64,000 nucleotides of DNA, taken from NCBI GenBank assembly GCA_030765065.1, contig CM060986.1, positions 136,059,142 to 136,123,141 of the forward strand, read 5' to 3'. This DNA comes from Deroplatys truncata (lineage: Eukaryota; Arthropoda; Insecta; Mantodea; Mantidae). The first letter of the stretch is position 1, and each line of letters starts with the position of its first letter. Made by a program: the position numbers and the translations under genes. The notes beneath the pieces are model-generated. The model worked only from the letters and a program-made list of their open reading frames with translations, was not told the origin of the DNA and ran no database searches. Below, piece after piece: positions 30,911 to 42,410 of the stretch.

Positions 30911-32380
30911 GGCTTTCAAGTATTTGCACCTCGTATTACCAGCTAAATAAGATACCTTATCACTCATCACACTCGCCAGTTTAAACTTTGTTAAAGTAAT
31001 AGTTAAATACTCTGCTGTGTGCTTTAATCACCTTTACTTCCGTGGCCTTTTCCTCCACCGTTAACGGTTAAAGTAAATGCTGCAGCTTTTAAATTTTCTT
31101 TTTTACTTGTATTTCGTTATTACCATGCAAAATATGTTTATGCTAAACATTAATTTCCTTCACTCGGCCAGCGTGTTAGCTTGGCTGTACACAAGTATTG
31201 TTTAAGAAATAAACCTTTTTAGAGGTAAGCAAGTGTTTATATGCAAAATTTATCAGTATTTTATATTTTCTCAAAAATTACGATTTTGATTAATCTCCCT
31301 TGAGAATGATGAATAAAATGCATATCGTAATATTTCTGTAATTCATTTTTAAAACCTAAAGTGAGAGAGACATAAATGTAGATGGCACTAAGCTTTGGAA
31401 TTTATGTCAAATGAAATTCTTCGTGGCAATAATCACTTCTTTTTCTTTCTTTCTTTTTTTTTCGTCCGCATGTTCAAAGTGTATCACTTGTTTTATTATT
31501 TTATTTATACAACTACCCTTAACTAGTCTGATCACACCGGCTTTAGAAATAGTGTCCTGGTGTTAGTTAATTCGTTGACGTTGGGTTTTTAATGCTTGGT
31601 TTGAATAATACATTACTATTACGAATATACACAATTACTCGACTAATAGTTATACAGCCTACAAAACATGCATTACTGTAGTATTATACTTAATTGAACC
31701 CATGTCGGTGAATATTTATTATGATTATCAAAAATTGAAAAACAGGTTTTGTACACTTTTATACTTTCATAGACATGAAAATAAATGGTAGTGATAGAGT
31801 AAGTTTCGTGAATATTACTTGTACAATCTTTTAAAACTTTCGTGGTGCAATAATTGTACAGCGAGCTGTAGAAACATAAAAACGTAAGAACTTCTGACGA
31901 ACAAAATCAGTTTCTTTAAGCCAACTTAAATTTTCCATCAGAAAACCTTTAGATTTTGCAGTTTTTACACAAACATTCTCTTGCAGGAATTTCGAGACGT
32001 AAAGTACAGCACCGTTTCTATAGCACGTTTGTCGTCCCCTTTACTAAACCGTTACTTGTTTTTATGTACTGGTAAGAAAATACCAGAGCCCGGAACTGAG
32101 TTATCACGTGCGATACAACGGGCACTTGTCCCAATCTTGCCCTTGGGCTTGTTTCTAATGAAGCGGCACCATAAATCATCGTTAAGACTAGTTCTTCGGA
32201 GGTATAGCCCATCGTGATACGCACTTGCGGGCAAAATGGAGCTATGCCATGCCAAAATTCACTAATGCTGCCCTTTGCAACCTGAAAAATTATTATTTGT
32301 TGTGGCAGTAACAATTTTATTCCGCACTAAATAAAATCGACTTTTATCAGTGCATTCTTCTGGAAACCAAGTTTTATATA
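30911..32380. other. Spacer, weak family A debris, no gene seen
   Basis: About 31250-31400 has scattered similarity to the middle of family A (TTTTCTCAAAAATTACGATTTTGATTAAT; about 15 bases of clear match in the usual order), probably an ancient copy. Nothing else was recognised. The opposing ORFs near 32.0-32.3 kb have no signature. Confidence 0.35.
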
Positions 32381-32382
32381 TA

Positions 32383-33520
32383 CACTATGTGATCAAAAGT
32401 ATCCGGACACCCCACAAACATACGTTTTTCATCTTAGGTGCATTGTGCTGACACCTACTGCCTGGTACACTTCCGCGACCTCAGTAGTCATTAGACATCG
32501 TGAAACAGCAGAATGGGACGCTCCGTGGAACTCACGGACTTCGAACGTGGTCAGGTGATTGTGTCAGAATTCTGTAAGCGAGATTTTCTCACTCCTGAAC
32601 ATCCCTAGGTCCACTGTTTCGATGTGATAGTGAAGTGGAAACGTGAAGGGACATGTATAGCACAAAAGCGTACAGGCCGACCTCATCTGTTGACTGACAG
32701 AGACCGTCGACATTGGAAGAGAGTCGTAAAGAGTAATAGGCAGACATCTATCCAGACCATAATACAGGAATTCCAAACTGCATCAGGATTCACTCCAAGT
32801 ACTATGACAGGCGTGAGGTTGAGAAACCTTGGATTCCATTTTCGAGCGGCTGCTCATAAGCCACACATCATCCAGGAAAATGCCAAACGACGCCTCGCTT
32901 GGTGTAAGGAGCGTAAACATTTCACGATTGAACAGTGGCAAAACGTTGTGTGGAGTGATGAATCACGGTACACAATGTGGCGATCCGATGGCAGGGTGTG
33001 GGTATGGCGAATGCCCAGTGAACGTCATCTGCCAGCGTGTGTAGTGCCAACAGTGAAATTCGGAGATGGTGGTGTTATGGTGTGGTCGTGTTTTTCTTGG
33101 AGAGGGACTTGCACCCCTTGTTGTTTTGCGTAGCATGATCACAGCGCAGACCTATAGTGATATTTTAAGCACCTTGTTGCTTCCCCTGTTGAAGAGCAAT
33201 TCGGGGATGGCGATTGCATCTTTCAACACGATCGAGCACCTGTTCATACTGCACGGGCTGTGGCGGAGTGGTTACACGACAATAACATCCCTGTAATGGA
33301 CTGGCCTGCACAGAGTACTGACTTGAATCCTATAGAACACCTTTGGGATGCTTTGGAACGCCGACTTCGGGCCGACCTACATCGATACATCTCCTCAGTC
33401 TGCGCACTCCGTGAAGAATGGGCTGCCATTCCCCAAGAAACCTTCCAGCACCTGATTGAAAGTATGCCTGCGAGAGTGAACGCTGTCATCAGGGCTAAGG
33501 GTGGGCCAACACCATATATA
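32383..33520 (+). mobile_element. Tc1-like transposon, left end present, right end lost
   Basis: The left end CACTATGTGATCAAAAGTAT begins directly after TA (32381-32382) and continues CCGGACACCCC, the typical terminal repeat of Tc1-family elements. A transposase follows. Sequence after 33520 shows no inverted partner of this end, so the right end was deleted or replaced. A tandem duplication of unrelated DNA follows at 33588. Confidence 0.86.
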
Positions 33521-33547
33521 TACATGTATAATCTTGATGCATTATAA
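32513..33547 (+). pseudogene. Tc1 transposase (DD34E), frameshifted
   Basis: A near full-length Tc1 transposase split by lesions. The start MGRSVELTDFERGQVIVSEF (32513) runs to a stop near 32608. The frame 32624-33133 holds WKREGTCIAQKRTGRPHLLT, the linker and the first catalytic aspartate in VVWSDESRYTMW. A one-base frameshift near 33105 moves to LAPLVVLRSMITAQTYSDIL; a second, near 33195, leads on to FQHDRAPVHTA (second D) and STDLNPIEHLWD (E). Exactly 34 residues separate the second D from the E. All three catalytic residues survive, so the lesions look recent. The protein would act in the nucleus, cutting at its own ends and reinserting at TA. Confidence 0.9.
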
Positions 33548-33587
33548 TGTGCTCATAGTCCCGGTCTATGTAGGGACTGGTGCATCA

Positions 33588-33862
33588 GTTTATAGTATAG
33601 TAGAGATTAATTACAGGGCAGCTGTTTATTAGATCCTGTGTACTTATTTGAAGACTTTTGCCATCTTTTTATGGCATTATTGTCAAGAAATAACCACGAC
33701 AAATAACTCCAGTGGAGGTTACAATACTGACATGCGTTTATAGTATGGTAAGCATTAATTACTGGGCAGTTATTTATTAGATCTTATTTGAAGACTTTGC
33801 CATTTTAGGCCATTATTGCCAAGAAGGAAGTACGACAAATAACTCCAACGGAGTTACTGGTT
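33588..33862 (+). repeat. Diverged tandem duplication, about 150-bp unit
   Basis: The stretch GTTTATAGTATAGTAGAGAT...TTATTTGAAGACTT...GACAAATAACTCCAGTGGAG (33588-33720) is repeated at 33737-33862 with substitutions and a deletion. No coding content. Confidence 0.8.
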
Positions 33863-34169
33863 CTTTACTGAGCCAGAAGAGAATGCTGGCTCTTCGGACT
33901 GGCTACGGCCATGGAGGAAGAACATAATTTCGAAGTTTTGGATCATTGAAGCAGTTGTAATTTGGTGCTCAGAAATTCTGCTGTGGTAAAATGTAACTAA
34001 AACAACATTAAATGACTTCATGTATTCTTAATAAACTAAACAAACCGTATATCAAAGGCAGCATTTTCATAATTAGCCAGAAAGTTATCTAAATTTTTTC
34101 AACTTTTTTTAAGTTCCCTTGTTTTACGCTGTTTTTTACTGTTTTCGTCACCGCTTATTATGCAATTGT
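33863..34169. other. Spacer, no gene seen
   Basis: Nothing recognised. Confidence 0.4.
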
Positions 34170-34270
34170 ACAACACACAGACACCCATGCCCATTGCGGG
34201 ACTCGAACCCGCGACCCTCAGCTTGGCGGAGCGCCGGAGCTATACACTCCAGCGACCACGGCTACGAGGG
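34170..34270 (-). repeat. tRNA-like SINE head, minus strand
   Basis: Minus strand: AGCCGTGGTCGCTGGAGTGT (D-arm-like), GGGTCGCGGGTTCGAGTCCC (B box with perfect GCGGGTTCGAGTCCCGC T-arm), then AATGGGCATGGGTGTCTGTG. The arm between A and B boxes is too long for a canonical tRNA. Confidence 0.65.
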
Positions 34271-35335
34271 TCAGCCTGCTTAAGCACGTAAGTGTATGCC
34301 ACTGAATTGATGTGCAAATACGAATTCAGTAACTTACAAAATCATGGCTCTAGATTTTCTTAGCGTTCCGAGCTTTCAAGAAATCCCACAGTGGTGTGTA
34401 CACGCATTCGAACCCCGAGTACTAATAATAAGTAGTGTTTGAAGGTTTTGACTGTGGTTCCCCATTTCAAATTAATAGCCATAGAACCTTATACACAGGG
34501 TGGCTTAAGGGATTATCAACAGCAGTAGCACTGATTCTGGTTTTACGACAATTTAATTCAGGTTAAAGAATGCTTCTTTTCATGATAATTATTTCGAGAC
34601 CGAAGATAGAGAAATAATTATCTTATTAAAAGATGCAGGAGTTCGAAACCGAATTTAAATTGTCATGTAAACTAGTAGCGCACTGCTACTCGGTTAGATA
34701 ATCACACGAAAAACTTATTATGAACTTACCTAATTTAGTACCAGCCATGTTTGTTAGTCACTGCAGTATAGCTTATGGTGCATGTTTGTCAAAAGGAAAC
34801 AAATGCGTGGGATCTCTAAAATGATACAATTTTATTGAAACAAGATATGAAACAATGAAAAGTTACAGGTAAATGAGGTTAGAGAGTACATTTAATAATA
34901 ATTATTGATTGTGTAGTTGCAATTTATAACTGGTGCTTGGGTTTTTGAATTCACAGTTGATTACAAATTAAAAACAAGTGCACCGCCATGAAATACTATC
35001 AGTGCAGTACGCCTTTGATTGGCCAACTGACTAGCATCCTCTATTGTCATTGGCTAACGGCATCTTGAGTGCGATTATCCTAAATAGTACGCTGAAGCAA
35101 ATATTCACATAACTTTTTCCTCCACGATAGCACCTAAAATTCAAGAGCCAGACTTTTTCGGAGATAAATATATTTATTAACTACCTTCTCAGCTTGAGAA
35201 AGTGCTTCGGCGTATAAATGCCGAAATCGCGGTTTATGAATATGAAAATCCTTAACCCTGTTAATAAACCAGAGTTGCTAGTTAGAGCACACTAAGAACG
35301 TCTATGAATATCAACCACCCCAGTATGAAAAATCT
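34271..35335. other. Spacer containing one palindrome
   Basis: No gene. Holds the palindrome at 34553-34675, listed separately. Confidence 0.4.
34553..34675. repeat. Imperfect palindrome, ATAATTATTTC core
   Basis: The inner arms CATGATAATTATTTC and GAAATAATTATCTTA flank a loop of about 16 bases. Outer arms ACAATTTAATTC and GAATTTAAATTGT also pair, giving about 50-60 bases per arm. The core is shared with 7236-7310. Confidence 0.75.
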
Positions 35336-35429
35336 GAGGCATGATGCGACCATGACTGTCTCTAACGATCCTTCAACCCAGATATCTTCGAAAATTATGA
35401 ATGGACAGTGTCAAAAGAACTGTACAACA

Positions 35430-36800
35430 GCGACCACTACCCCATAATACTGAGTCATATTAATAACACTCAAAGATTATTCCACAACAGAAATGGAATC
35501 TTCGACATGTAAATTGGAATGAATTTAAGATATATATTTCCAATCCGTTGCATCAGTTAACCTCACCCCAGAAGTTTCACCAATCCAATGCAAACCAAAT
35601 AGTAAATGCATTTACAAATGTTATACTCCAATCAGCTGATTTCCATACACCTAAGAAAAAAGTTACTTTATAGAAACGCGTTTCTTGGTGGAACGAAAAC
35701 TGCAAACTGCTGCTATAGCAGCAAAAAATAAAGCTTATTATAAGTATAAACGTCAACCCACAACACATAATAAAATTGAGTTATTAAAATTAAGGACAAA
35801 GGAACGTCAAATAGTAAAACTCAGAAAAAAACAAACCTGGTTAAAATTCGTATCATTTATGAATCACAAAACACTCCAAAAACTATATGGTACAACTTCG
35901 AAAAATAAGAGGATTCCAAAATATTTGAACCCTGCAACTAACGATATCTCTTTTGATTCAAAAATAGTTACCAATGTATTGGTTCAATATTTTTTAGCAA
36001 TTTCGAGAGAAGACACCATCAACAGAAAAGCTCTGTCAACTCAGTTGGAAATAGCTTACCCACAATTCCCTACTGAAGAGAGTGTAGTACGCTATAATGA
36101 TAAAATTTCTCTCCTAGAACACCAGGAAACACTGGGAAGTAGTGAATCATCCAGCCCAGGACCAGATAATATTACTTACAATGTTAAAATGTCTTCCCCA
36201 AGAAGGATTAATTTACCTTCTAGAGATATTCAACCATATTTAGACTAACATGACCTTTCTTGATCTGTGGTGGGCTGTCGTAGTAGTTCCTGTTCCAAAA
36301 CTGCATACAGACTTTTCTAAATCTGAAAATTACAGACCTATAGTCCTCACTTGTACTATGTGCAAGCTTTTTGAATCAATAATAAACAAGACTTGTTTGG
36401 AAACTGGAGAAAAGCAAATTCATATCAAATTATCAAAACGGCTTTCGTCGTTACCGCTCCACTACTGACCATCTTCTAATTTGGGAAACGGAAATTAGAA
36501 ATGCTTTTTCACAAAACCAACATGCAATAATAATAACTCTTGATGTATAAAAAGCATATGATAAAATCCAATATAGCTATATACTAAAATTATTAAAATG
36601 CTTTGACATTAAAGGATACATGCTCCAGTTCATCCATAATTTTTTCCAAAATCGTGTACTTAAAGTACGATATAATCAAGCATTATCAGAAAAAGTATAT
36701 CTACAAAATGGTCTTTCTCAAGGTTTAACCATAAGCCCATCAGCCCTACACTTTTCTTAATTGCCATAAATGATATTCTGAATAAAGCTTTTCTCTTTGC
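35430..36800 (+). pseudogene. LINE ORF2: endonuclease end, linker and reverse transcriptase
   Basis: 35685-36248 is an open 187-codon linker with AAIAAKNKAYYKYKRQPTTH and SPGPDNITY, the PGPD motif that opens the reverse transcriptase. Next come PVPKLHTDFSKSENYRPIVL and TCTMCKLFESIINK (36283-36390), then GFRRYRSTTDHLLIWE with a frameshift near 36400, IIITLDV*KAYDKI (motif A; a stop replaces one residue), NGLSQG (motif B) and FLFADDLTIFCKG (motif C, about 36791-36830; FADD catalytic pair intact). The enzyme would copy element RNA at the nicked target. Confidence 0.85.
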
Positions 36801-36879
36801 AGATGATCTTACGATATTCTGCAAGGGGAAAAACCCCTCAAGCACAGAAGCACTTCTCCAAGAAACATTAAATAATCTG

Positions 36880-37870
36880 AAGATATTGGACTTAAATTCT
36901 CTAAAACGATAACCAAATGTATATGCTTCTCAAAATCTGCAACCAAAATCTCCAATCCTAAGCTATACCTTGAAAACACAAAGATTGAAGTTGTAAAAAG
37001 TGTAAAAACATTAGGATTAACATTCGACCAAACACTTCGTTGGAAGTCACATATTTCAACATTAAAAGACGAATGCACTAAGCGATTAAATATTCTTAGA
37101 ACTCTAGCATACCGAAACTGAGGCGCGGTCTGCAATTTATTTTACGGGCATACCAGAGTATTATCAGATCTAAACTTGATTACGGAGCCATGGTGATGAC
37201 TCTGCCAGAAGCTCAACCCCATTCAAACATCAGCTCTAAGAATTTCGTTAGGAGCATACCGAACCAGTCTTATTTCTAGTTTACAAATGGAAGCCCAAGA
37301 GTCACATTAGAAGTACGTAGAATAGCACAATGTCTAAAATACGCTATAAAGACTGCTGCAAGGCCCAACTGGGAAGCCCATCGATACACCTTTGGGAAGA
37401 GCAAAACGAGTAGGTAGGCCAAAGAATACAAATCAGCCATTACCTTTTCATCTTAGATTTTAAAAATTCATATATGAACTTAATATTGAAATACCTCCCA
37501 TAATGACTAGAGATCATCATGATTTTCCACCCTGGAGGTTAACTATTCCTAGAATTAATACGGATATAAAAATTCACCAGAAATCACATACAGATTCTTT
37601 CATATATAAACAAATTTACCAGGAAATCCGTAACACATACATATGCCAACACACATTTTTATATGTACAGATGGCCCCAAATCTGATCAGGATAATGGCT
37701 GTGCTATAATTACTCCGGATGCTAAACTTAAGTACAAGCTTCCAGACTTGTTCTCTGATTTCTCCTCTGAGCTCCATGCAGTCAAACAAGCTTTGATTTA
37801 CATTACCTCAGCACAACACAAACACAGTGCAATTCTAACTGATTCACTAAGCATTCTTCAGAGTATCTGA
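36880..37870 (+). pseudogene. LINE ORF2: thumb and RNase H domain
   Basis: After the RT core the plus strand reads VVKSVKTLGLTFDQTLRWKS (thumb; the LGLTFD motif), then, with frame changes, an RNase H domain at 37643-37870: IFICTDGPKSDQDNGCAIIT, SSELHAVKQALIYI and AILTDSLSILQSI. These carry the first D, the E and the second D of the RNase H active site (TDG, SSE, TDS). A stop follows SILQSI. The final FFWIPSHCEISGNKEADREA motif appears in the next frame (about 37945-38010). Confidence 0.84.
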
Positions 37871-37972
37871 GACCGCTCTACTGACGTAATATTAATCCAA
37901 GATATCCAAAATCTTTACAACCAAATTATACAAATAATAAAGAAGTTATATTCTTCTGGATTCCGTCCCACT

Positions 37973-38428
37973 GTGAAATATCAGGAAACAAGGAAGCAGA
38001 TAGGGAAGCCAAAGAAGCAACTTTGCTGCCTCCAGTGGAAGAATTGCCAGTGTCCTACAGATATTCTCAAAGTTATTTTTAGCAGACTAACTGTCAAATG
38101 GAAGCAATACTGGACCATTAACACATCAAGCAAACTCCACATCGTTAGGAAAGGCTCCACAAAACCCTGCACATTGCAGACTCTAAAAAGAAAAGATCAA
38201 CTGATTATATCACGTTTACGAATAGGCCATTCACGCCTAACCCATTCCTTCTTACTCGCCAAAGAAAATGCTCCTCACTGCGAGACCTGCAATTGCCGTA
38301 TCACCATCGAACACCTCATCACTAAATGTAGAAGTTATACCATGGAGAGAAGAAGACATAACATCCCTGAAGATATATTTTTAGCTTTAAACAACCCTAC
38401 TCATGATGTTTTGATTTTTGATGTTTGA
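37973..38428 (+). pseudogene. LINE ORF2: C-terminal tail with CCHC finger
   Basis: The open 151-codon frame ends the element's protein. LIISRLRIGHSRLTHSFLLA is the conserved I-clade tail, followed by PHCETCNCRITIEHLITKC, which holds C-x2-C ... H-x4-C. The first residues of this frame are out of phase with the RNase H end in the neighbouring frame. The stop at 38426 is the natural end; 3' UTR and tail run to about 38790. Confidence 0.85.
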
Positions 38429-38794
38429 AATGAGTCGTTACGTATTAATTCACATCACAATGGCGCTTGGTATTAACTGAGACTTGGTATTAACCCTACT
38501 CATTTCAAGAACATTATTTTTGTTCTTGACAAACATAAAACTATATAACAAGATTTAAATATAACAGATCAAAAACATGTATAATAGGTAATATGTTATA
38601 CTGTTCTAGCTGTGTTCATGACTTCATAATGTAAAATATGTTTATAACAATGTATACAATCATTGTATTATTTAATCAATGTAAAGTATACAGTGTATTA
38701 TTATTGTACTCGTATGTATGGATATAAGTCGCGATATGACCGATATTGTCAAAGTGACAATAAATAAAGAAAAATAACAATAACAGCAATATTC

Positions 38795-39491
38795 TTACAA
38801 TAGCTTGCTTTTCTATATACTTCCTGTTAACTGAAACATACGTTTGCAGAAATAGTTCATTAAAATTTCGTTATCCGTACAAGAGGATGTAGGAGACTGA
38901 AGCAATTTAAAATGAGAAATAAAAAAATGTCGAATTAAAACTTCAATAAACTATATGCAAATTCAAACCATTTGCTAAGAATATCTCGAAAATGGTTAAT
39001 GACACAAATTTTATTTGTTGTAAAATGTGTGCTTGGACGAGATTTGTTGTTTTTTGTTTTGGAGGTGGGGGGGACAGAAAGCTTTGTCTATCTCTTCTGG
39101 TTTGCTAGTTATACTAAAGCATATAAAATCCATTCAAGATGAAGAAAATATTACAATCTGTTCACAGAAAACTTCTTTTTATTTTTCATGGAAATGTCTT
39201 AACATAGTGTATTTTAATTGAAATCTTAGAGCCATGTATTAACGAAAACTTTTTTGTGTAAAGAGTATTTTTATTGGGGTAATTTTCAATAAAGTTATTG
39301 CATTCTTGGAAGATGCTGAATTTAAATAACAAATTTGGTAATTTTACTACATTTCATTTTTGAGTTATGCTGTTCACACATACACACCCCCTTTTTCTGA
39401 AAGCTTTTTCAGGGGCCCTCAAAATGTGTATTTCCAGTGAAACCTCTTTTGGTGGAATACTACTTACTATAGGTAAGTTGTAGAAAAGGTA
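38795..39491 (+). repeat. Old family A copy
   Basis: Diverged, but in order: GAATATCTCGAAAATGGTTA, TTTGTCTATCTCTTCTGGTT, TTGGAAGATGCTGAATTTAA, TTTTTGAGTTATGCTGTTCACACA, GGGGCCCTCAAAATGTGTAT and the 3' CTACTTACTATAGGTAAG. The LINE's A-rich tail ends just before its 5' part, so the LINE may have inserted at or near this repeat's start. Confidence 0.75.
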
Positions 39492-40629
39492 CAAATAGCT
39501 ACTGAAACATGAGATTTCATTATCTCTACTGCTCCTATACTGAGAACAAAATTGAGGGTAGTGAAAACAAAATACGGGACTCTTTTCGTTACAAAAGACT
39601 GAATTAGACATGTGCCGGTATTGCATGCAATGCTGCCACTTGTTTTGGATGGATATTTTTTGTACCATAGATTTCCGATGGGTTCTTTGTAATAAAAGCA
39701 GATGCTAGCGGGATGTTTAGTTAGAGATTCGCACCAGGTTTTCACTAAGGATTAATTAACTGATGAGGCATTGCGCGGTTCTGTACTATTAGGGCTAGGA
39801 AAAGGAACTCGGATATCCACATAGGGGGTGGGGAAGGTCAGATTAGACCACCATGGGGATTTACAAGGTGCACGCAATGCTATCGCAAGCCTATTAATTA
39901 ACTTAGTAATTAGATATCTGCACAAAATTCCACTGAGAATGGAAAAGTTAGTTTTGCTTTTCTTATCGCAAGGTTAAAAGCAGAAACGTGTTAGTAAAGT
40001 ACATTAACTCTTCATCTTATTCCCCTGCTTCTTTTGCTTTTATGCGCTTCCCCTTTTCACTGTTTTCCCTTCGTTTTAGTAGCTAAAGGAAGACAAAATC
40101 AACTCTGCTGGCTGTAAATTTGGTAATTACTGAAACAGGAAAACACATTTTAATCTTAATAAGCAGCACATAACATAACAAATCATTAAAATTATCATAA
40201 TCACCATCACTCCAAGCATTAGGTAATTGCCCGTTCCGACTTCACAAAGCACCAGTCCAACGCTTTCTAGGAGTTCGAACCCTCGTCGTCCTATTTTTTG
40301 GTAGTTCCTCGCTAGTAGTGGGTATCTCCCCTCATTCCATACGGTCACTCTATTTTCGTCTATACTTCGTTATCTTATAAAACAATGAAGCCCAACTTAC
40401 TCTCTTAAGAACTAAGATTCAAAGTCCATAGTTCCCCACCTACTAATCTGAAGAGATTGACAAGCTAAACCAATCAATGGAATTAATTGTTCTTCCGCAC
40501 AAGCCGTGATTTGGTAAGGGTTGGAAAGCTAGAATCAGACGACTCATCCCAGTACAATTTGAGATCTCCTTGTGGTCTACCGGGAAAAATGCGAATCAGT
40601 TGGGGAACTTAATGCCGTACCGGCAAGTT
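39492..40629. other. Spacer, no gene seen
   Basis: About 1.1 kb with no recognised gene. Near 40250-40290 there is a lone GAGTTCGAACCCTCG (B-box-like, minus strand) without a convincing A box. Confidence 0.4.
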
Positions 40630-40835
40630 GCCATGGTAGCTCAGTGGTTAGAGCATCCGGAGACCAGGAGATCCGTGGTTCAAATCCCGGCTATGGCATT
40701 AAATTTTTCAGCCGTATGATTCTACCTTTCTAAATGAATCAAGTTTCAGTCCTTGGTAGCACGAGTGGAAGCGAGTGGGAAGGAAAACTCCCTTCAGCTC
40801 CTCTCTCTGTAAGGTTGGATATCCCTGATATAAAA
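40630..40835 (+). repeat. tRNA-derived SINE with well-preserved tRNA head
   Basis: The head (40630-40698) begins GCCATGGTAGCTCAGTGGTT, carries GGTTCAAATCCC and ends GGCTATGGCA. The acceptor stem GCCATGG/CTATGGC pairs over all seven positions (one G-T), and the D arm GCTC/GAGC pairs. The anticodon region is too short, the T stem has two mismatches and no CCA follows, so it is not a sound tRNA gene. The body continues AGTCCTTGGTAGCACGAGTG ... CTTCAGCTCCTCTCTCTGTA and abuts the LINE relic at about 40836. Confidence 0.75.
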
Positions 40836-41570
40836 CTTCTACTTTTAGTTCATCTCTTATTTCTTCATTTGTTATCCTAACGAGTTCGGTACAACTCTAA
40901 GTAACCCCACCTCCGCTGTCTGAATTCTGTCTTTGTTTTTACCCAAGTTTCACAGACATACAATATTTTGGTAATTACCAAACCTCTATAAAGCGTTATA
41001 TTCGTTTTTCTTCGCTTACTTTGTTGTTAACCCTTTATCTGTAATGTTGCTACAAGAAACGTCAGTTTATCATGTGCTTTATGCACGAAATACCTATGTT
41101 CTGTTCCTAAGAGGAATTGTTTTAAGTCCTTTTACACAAAGTAATAAGTAATATGAAGCATTCTGACTAGTCTATGCTTGGGCATGTTGCTCTTGAGCAA
41201 ACTACAGCATTTTTTATAAAAATAATTGAAAACCATATAAAAGTGTTCAGGAGACCATATTTACTTCATTTTTTATCCCCCCAAAAATGTTTTGCTTCAT
41301 TTTTTCATGAGTGCGAGATAAAGGATTAAAACTTCTCTGCATAGTCCCACATACTGTCTGGAATCTATTTCTCAATCAATATCTCTTTATACATTAAAAC
41401 TGATATAACATCCTAAATAGTTGAAATTGTATACTTGTTCTAGACTATAAGCCTTTAGAACAATTTTAAATTGCACTGGATATTGGCCTTTAAAAGTCAT
41501 ATGCTTGTTTTTCTTATTGATATCCTAAAATTATTAAACTATGCCCACAAATTATACTCTGGTGTATCAG
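40836..41570 (-). pseudogene. LINE reverse transcriptase relic, minus strand
   Basis: Minus-strand translation from about 41520 gives NKKNKHMTFKGQYPVQFKIV, then LEQVYNFNYLGCYIS (the F-x-YLG motif of the LINE RT thumb), FQTVCGTMQRSFN in the next frame and, after a diverged gap, ILYVCETWVKTKTEF (normally LLYGSETW) and NEEIRDELKVEV near 40860. This order matches the C-terminal third of a common arthropod LINE ORF2. There are many stops and at least two frameshifts. The SINE at 40630 lies directly at its 3' edge. Confidence 0.72.
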
Positions 41571-42366
41571 CTCCTTATAATTCTTGAAAGTACGAACATT
41601 GCAGGTTACGTAAGACGATACTACTTTGCTTGGCAACTCTATGCAGAAACACGAGAACAGGTCATGTTATAAGGAACTATTCTTCGAATTTCAACGCCAA
41701 AAAGAAAGCCCGGCCCGAAAACATTGTTGTTAGAACACTACTACGGAGTACATACATGCAATACTGTTCATTTGTTTGTAGCTATCAAACAATTCAAGAA
41801 CCACCTCATGTATGGAAATGAAATAGAGATACAGAGCTCAGAGCTCATTACCCATCATGAACTCCTTGACAAGTTATTCAATCAAAAAACCACATTCCGA
41901 CCCGACATTTCCGTCACAATAGGGCGTCCACATGAGTATTCTTATATAAAAAGCCACTGATGAAAATGTTGAATGCACCTACATTTAGGTCAGCTAGTTA
42001 CATGGATCACACACAACTATGCTTCTTTGTCTACGGCCTTAGGCGATTCATTATTCAATGGTAAGCTGCGCGAAATTTAAAAACCAAGTCAGTAGCCGGT
42101 CACAATCTGTGGGACAAAACTTCCATTTTATGGTGAACACATGCTCATGGTCCGGATACTTTACCCACAGACTTGGCACGACACCTCTGACCGTACATAG
42201 ACAATGTAAATATGTGGGTCAAGTATGTTCGTGGTTCGAAAATAAAGAATCTCACAGAGATATATAAAGATCACCTAGCACTCTGAAAAACAAAGTGCGT
42301 GGAATACTGCATTGGGAACTTAATAAAATAAGATTATAATTTTATGTATAGGTTAATCATATGGGT

Positions 42367-42410
<44 letters not shown>

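Larger units (their letters stand above)
35336..38790 (+). mobile_element. I-clade-like LINE, 5'-truncated, longest in window
   Basis: A non-LTR retrotransposon of about 3.45 kb. In order it holds the end of the endonuclease domain (NSDHYPIILSHINNTQ, about 35430), a linker, a reverse transcriptase, an RNase H domain and a C-terminal zinc-finger-like region. The presence of RNase H points to the I superclade. It ends in an A-rich tail (GACAATAAATAAAGAAAAAT). Everything upstream of the endonuclease end is missing, as expected from target-primed reverse transcription that stopped early. Several stops and frameshifts make it inactive. Confidence 0.87.

Noticed and set aside
30760-30984. 74-codon ORF with poly-D and poly-N
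   Set aside because: It is just translation of the (GAT)n(AAT)n microsatellite.
40630-40698. Functional tRNA gene
   Set aside because: The anticodon arm is about 4 bases too short and the T stem has mismatches; a SINE body follows directly.
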